A stretch of 6,455 nt of DNA from Tannerella sp. (GTDB taxonomy: Bacteria; Bacteroidota; Bacteroidia; Bacteroidales; Tannerellaceae): positions 1-6,455 of the forward strand of contig JAITPH010000130.1 of assembly GCA_031289515.1 (NCBI GenBank), read 5' to 3'. This document shows positions 5,753 to 6,455 of this stretch, piece by piece (position 1 is the stretch's first letter; each line of letters begins with the position of its first letter). Made by a program: the position numbers and the translations under genes. The notes beneath the pieces were generated by a model. That model was not told the DNA's origin. It worked only from the letters and a program-made list of their open reading frames with translations, and did not search any database.

Positions 5753-6455
5753 TTAATTATGAAAATATACCGAGATTCCAAATTTTATGAGCATCGGATT
5801 CAGAGGATAATGCAGCAATGAAAAGTGTTTCGGCGGTGTTATAAACAATGAGCCGAGGTTATAACCGGTGATAAAGAACCTTGCCTGTTTCAAATTGAAA
5901 TTGGCGTAGGCGTTAATGATAGGGTAGTTGCCTATTTCCTTTTCCTGCTGCGGCTGGAATTGTTGAGTCGCCGGCTCGTAATACGGAGCATAGTAAGACG
6001 TGAAGTAATGGACGTCGGCTCCAAGCTGGATATTCAACACTTTTGCATACATGAAGTCGAGATAAATATTTGAATAAGCGCTGATTTGCGGCAGGGGTAA
6101 CACGTCTTTTTTGCTGCTTAACTGGTAGACGACGTCGTTTTCCCAACCGAAGGCTTTATATCTGAAATCCTGCCGTATGCGCGCCGAGACGACCTGAATG
6201 TTGCCCTGATTTGTTTCCGGCCGACCGCTTTGATTGAAGAAGGCAAAGTTCTGAATACTCTCCACTCCGGACGAGATTTTTGTATGCGTCTCCTTAACGT
6301 CGATTTCACCGCCGACATATACGCGCTGGCTATTGTCAAGATTATTGTCCCACCAGAAATAACGCTGATGATTATGACGCATGTAGAACGCGGGCGTCAG
6401 ATTCTTGACATATCCGTTTGCCTTTATCGACGTCTCTTTTCCCCAAAGGCGAAAG
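5753..6455 (-). CDS. Putative porin, Porin_10-like outer-membrane beta-barrel (5' end outside window)
   Basis: C-terminal 233 residues of a larger protein; the frame stays open to the window edge, so the Met encoded at 6380-6382 is probably internal. Visible features suit a Gram-negative outer-membrane barrel. There are alternating polar/hydrophobic strands rich in Tyr and Phe (for example YVGGEIDVKE, YSNIYLDFMYAKVLNIQLGA, YPIINAYANFNLKQARFFIT), no long hydrophobic segments, and a final strand LIKFGISVYFHN with the aromatic-rich end expected for barrel assembly. The order WGKETSIKANGYVKNLTPAFY, HNHQRYFWWDNN, then LGADVHYFTSYYAP is what I recall of the Bacteroidota 'putative porin' family. Family members are usually several hundred residues long, so signal peptide and N-terminal strands lie to the right. 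The stop abuts the start of the solute-binding gene. Confident it is an outer-membrane barrel; less so on the exact family, and substrate is unknown. Confidence 0.75.
   Translation of the reverse strand, partial: FRLWGKETSIKANGYVKNLTPAFYMRHNHQRYFWWDNNLDNSQRVYVGGEIDVKETHTKISSGVESIQNFAFFNQSGRPETNQGNIQVVSARIRQDFRYKAFGWENDVVYQLSSKKDVLPLPQISAYSNIYLDFMYAKVLNIQLGADVHYFTSYYAPYYEPATQQFQPQQEKEIGNYPIINAYANFNLKQARFFITGYNLGSLFITPPKHFSLLHYPLNPMLIKFGISVYFHN

Overview
The window reads as chromosomal DNA of a Bacteroidota bacterium, most likely Bacteroidales. Three things point there. The partial outer-membrane protein at the right end looks like the Bacteroidota 'putative porin' (Porin_10) family. The gene starts lack Shine-Dalgarno sequences and have A/T-rich leaders instead. 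The one good promoter candidate fits the Bacteroidota TTTG / TAnnTTTG pattern rather than the E. coli -35/-10. The leftmost 300 bp carry dispersed palindromic repeats built on CGTCATTGCGAGGAA, a kind I associate with uncultured or host-associated lineages. That placement is from memory and was not checked.

Layout: all five convincing genes are on the minus strand, so transcription runs right to left. At the right end is the 3' part of a porin-like gene (5753 to the window edge, start outside). It is followed with zero spacing by a membrane-anchored periplasmic solute-binding protein (4916-5752) related to the N-terminal half of the lytic transglycosylase MltF. After a 96-bp gap holding a probable promoter (4842-4873) comes a second cluster: a DEAD-box RNA helicase (3593-4819), ispE of the MEP isoprenoid pathway (2766-3569), and a YgiQ-family radical SAM protein (958-2787). 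Spacings are 23 bp, then a 22-bp overlap, which suggests one operon. I see no shared pathway among its three products; they look like housekeeping genes sharing a transcript.

Left of ygiQ, 1-957 has no gene I can support. It divides into a palindromic repeat cluster (about 23-309), a strong factor-independent terminator hairpin on the plus strand (351-396) with no recognisable gene before it in the window, and a T-rich tract (about 390-957). That tract contains a long but unconvincing phenylalanine-rich open frame.

I found no clear sign of a new defence, mobile or regulatory system. The points most worth a second look are the repeat cluster, the orphan terminator, the strand-asymmetric T-rich tract, and the porin plus MltF-like binding-protein pair.
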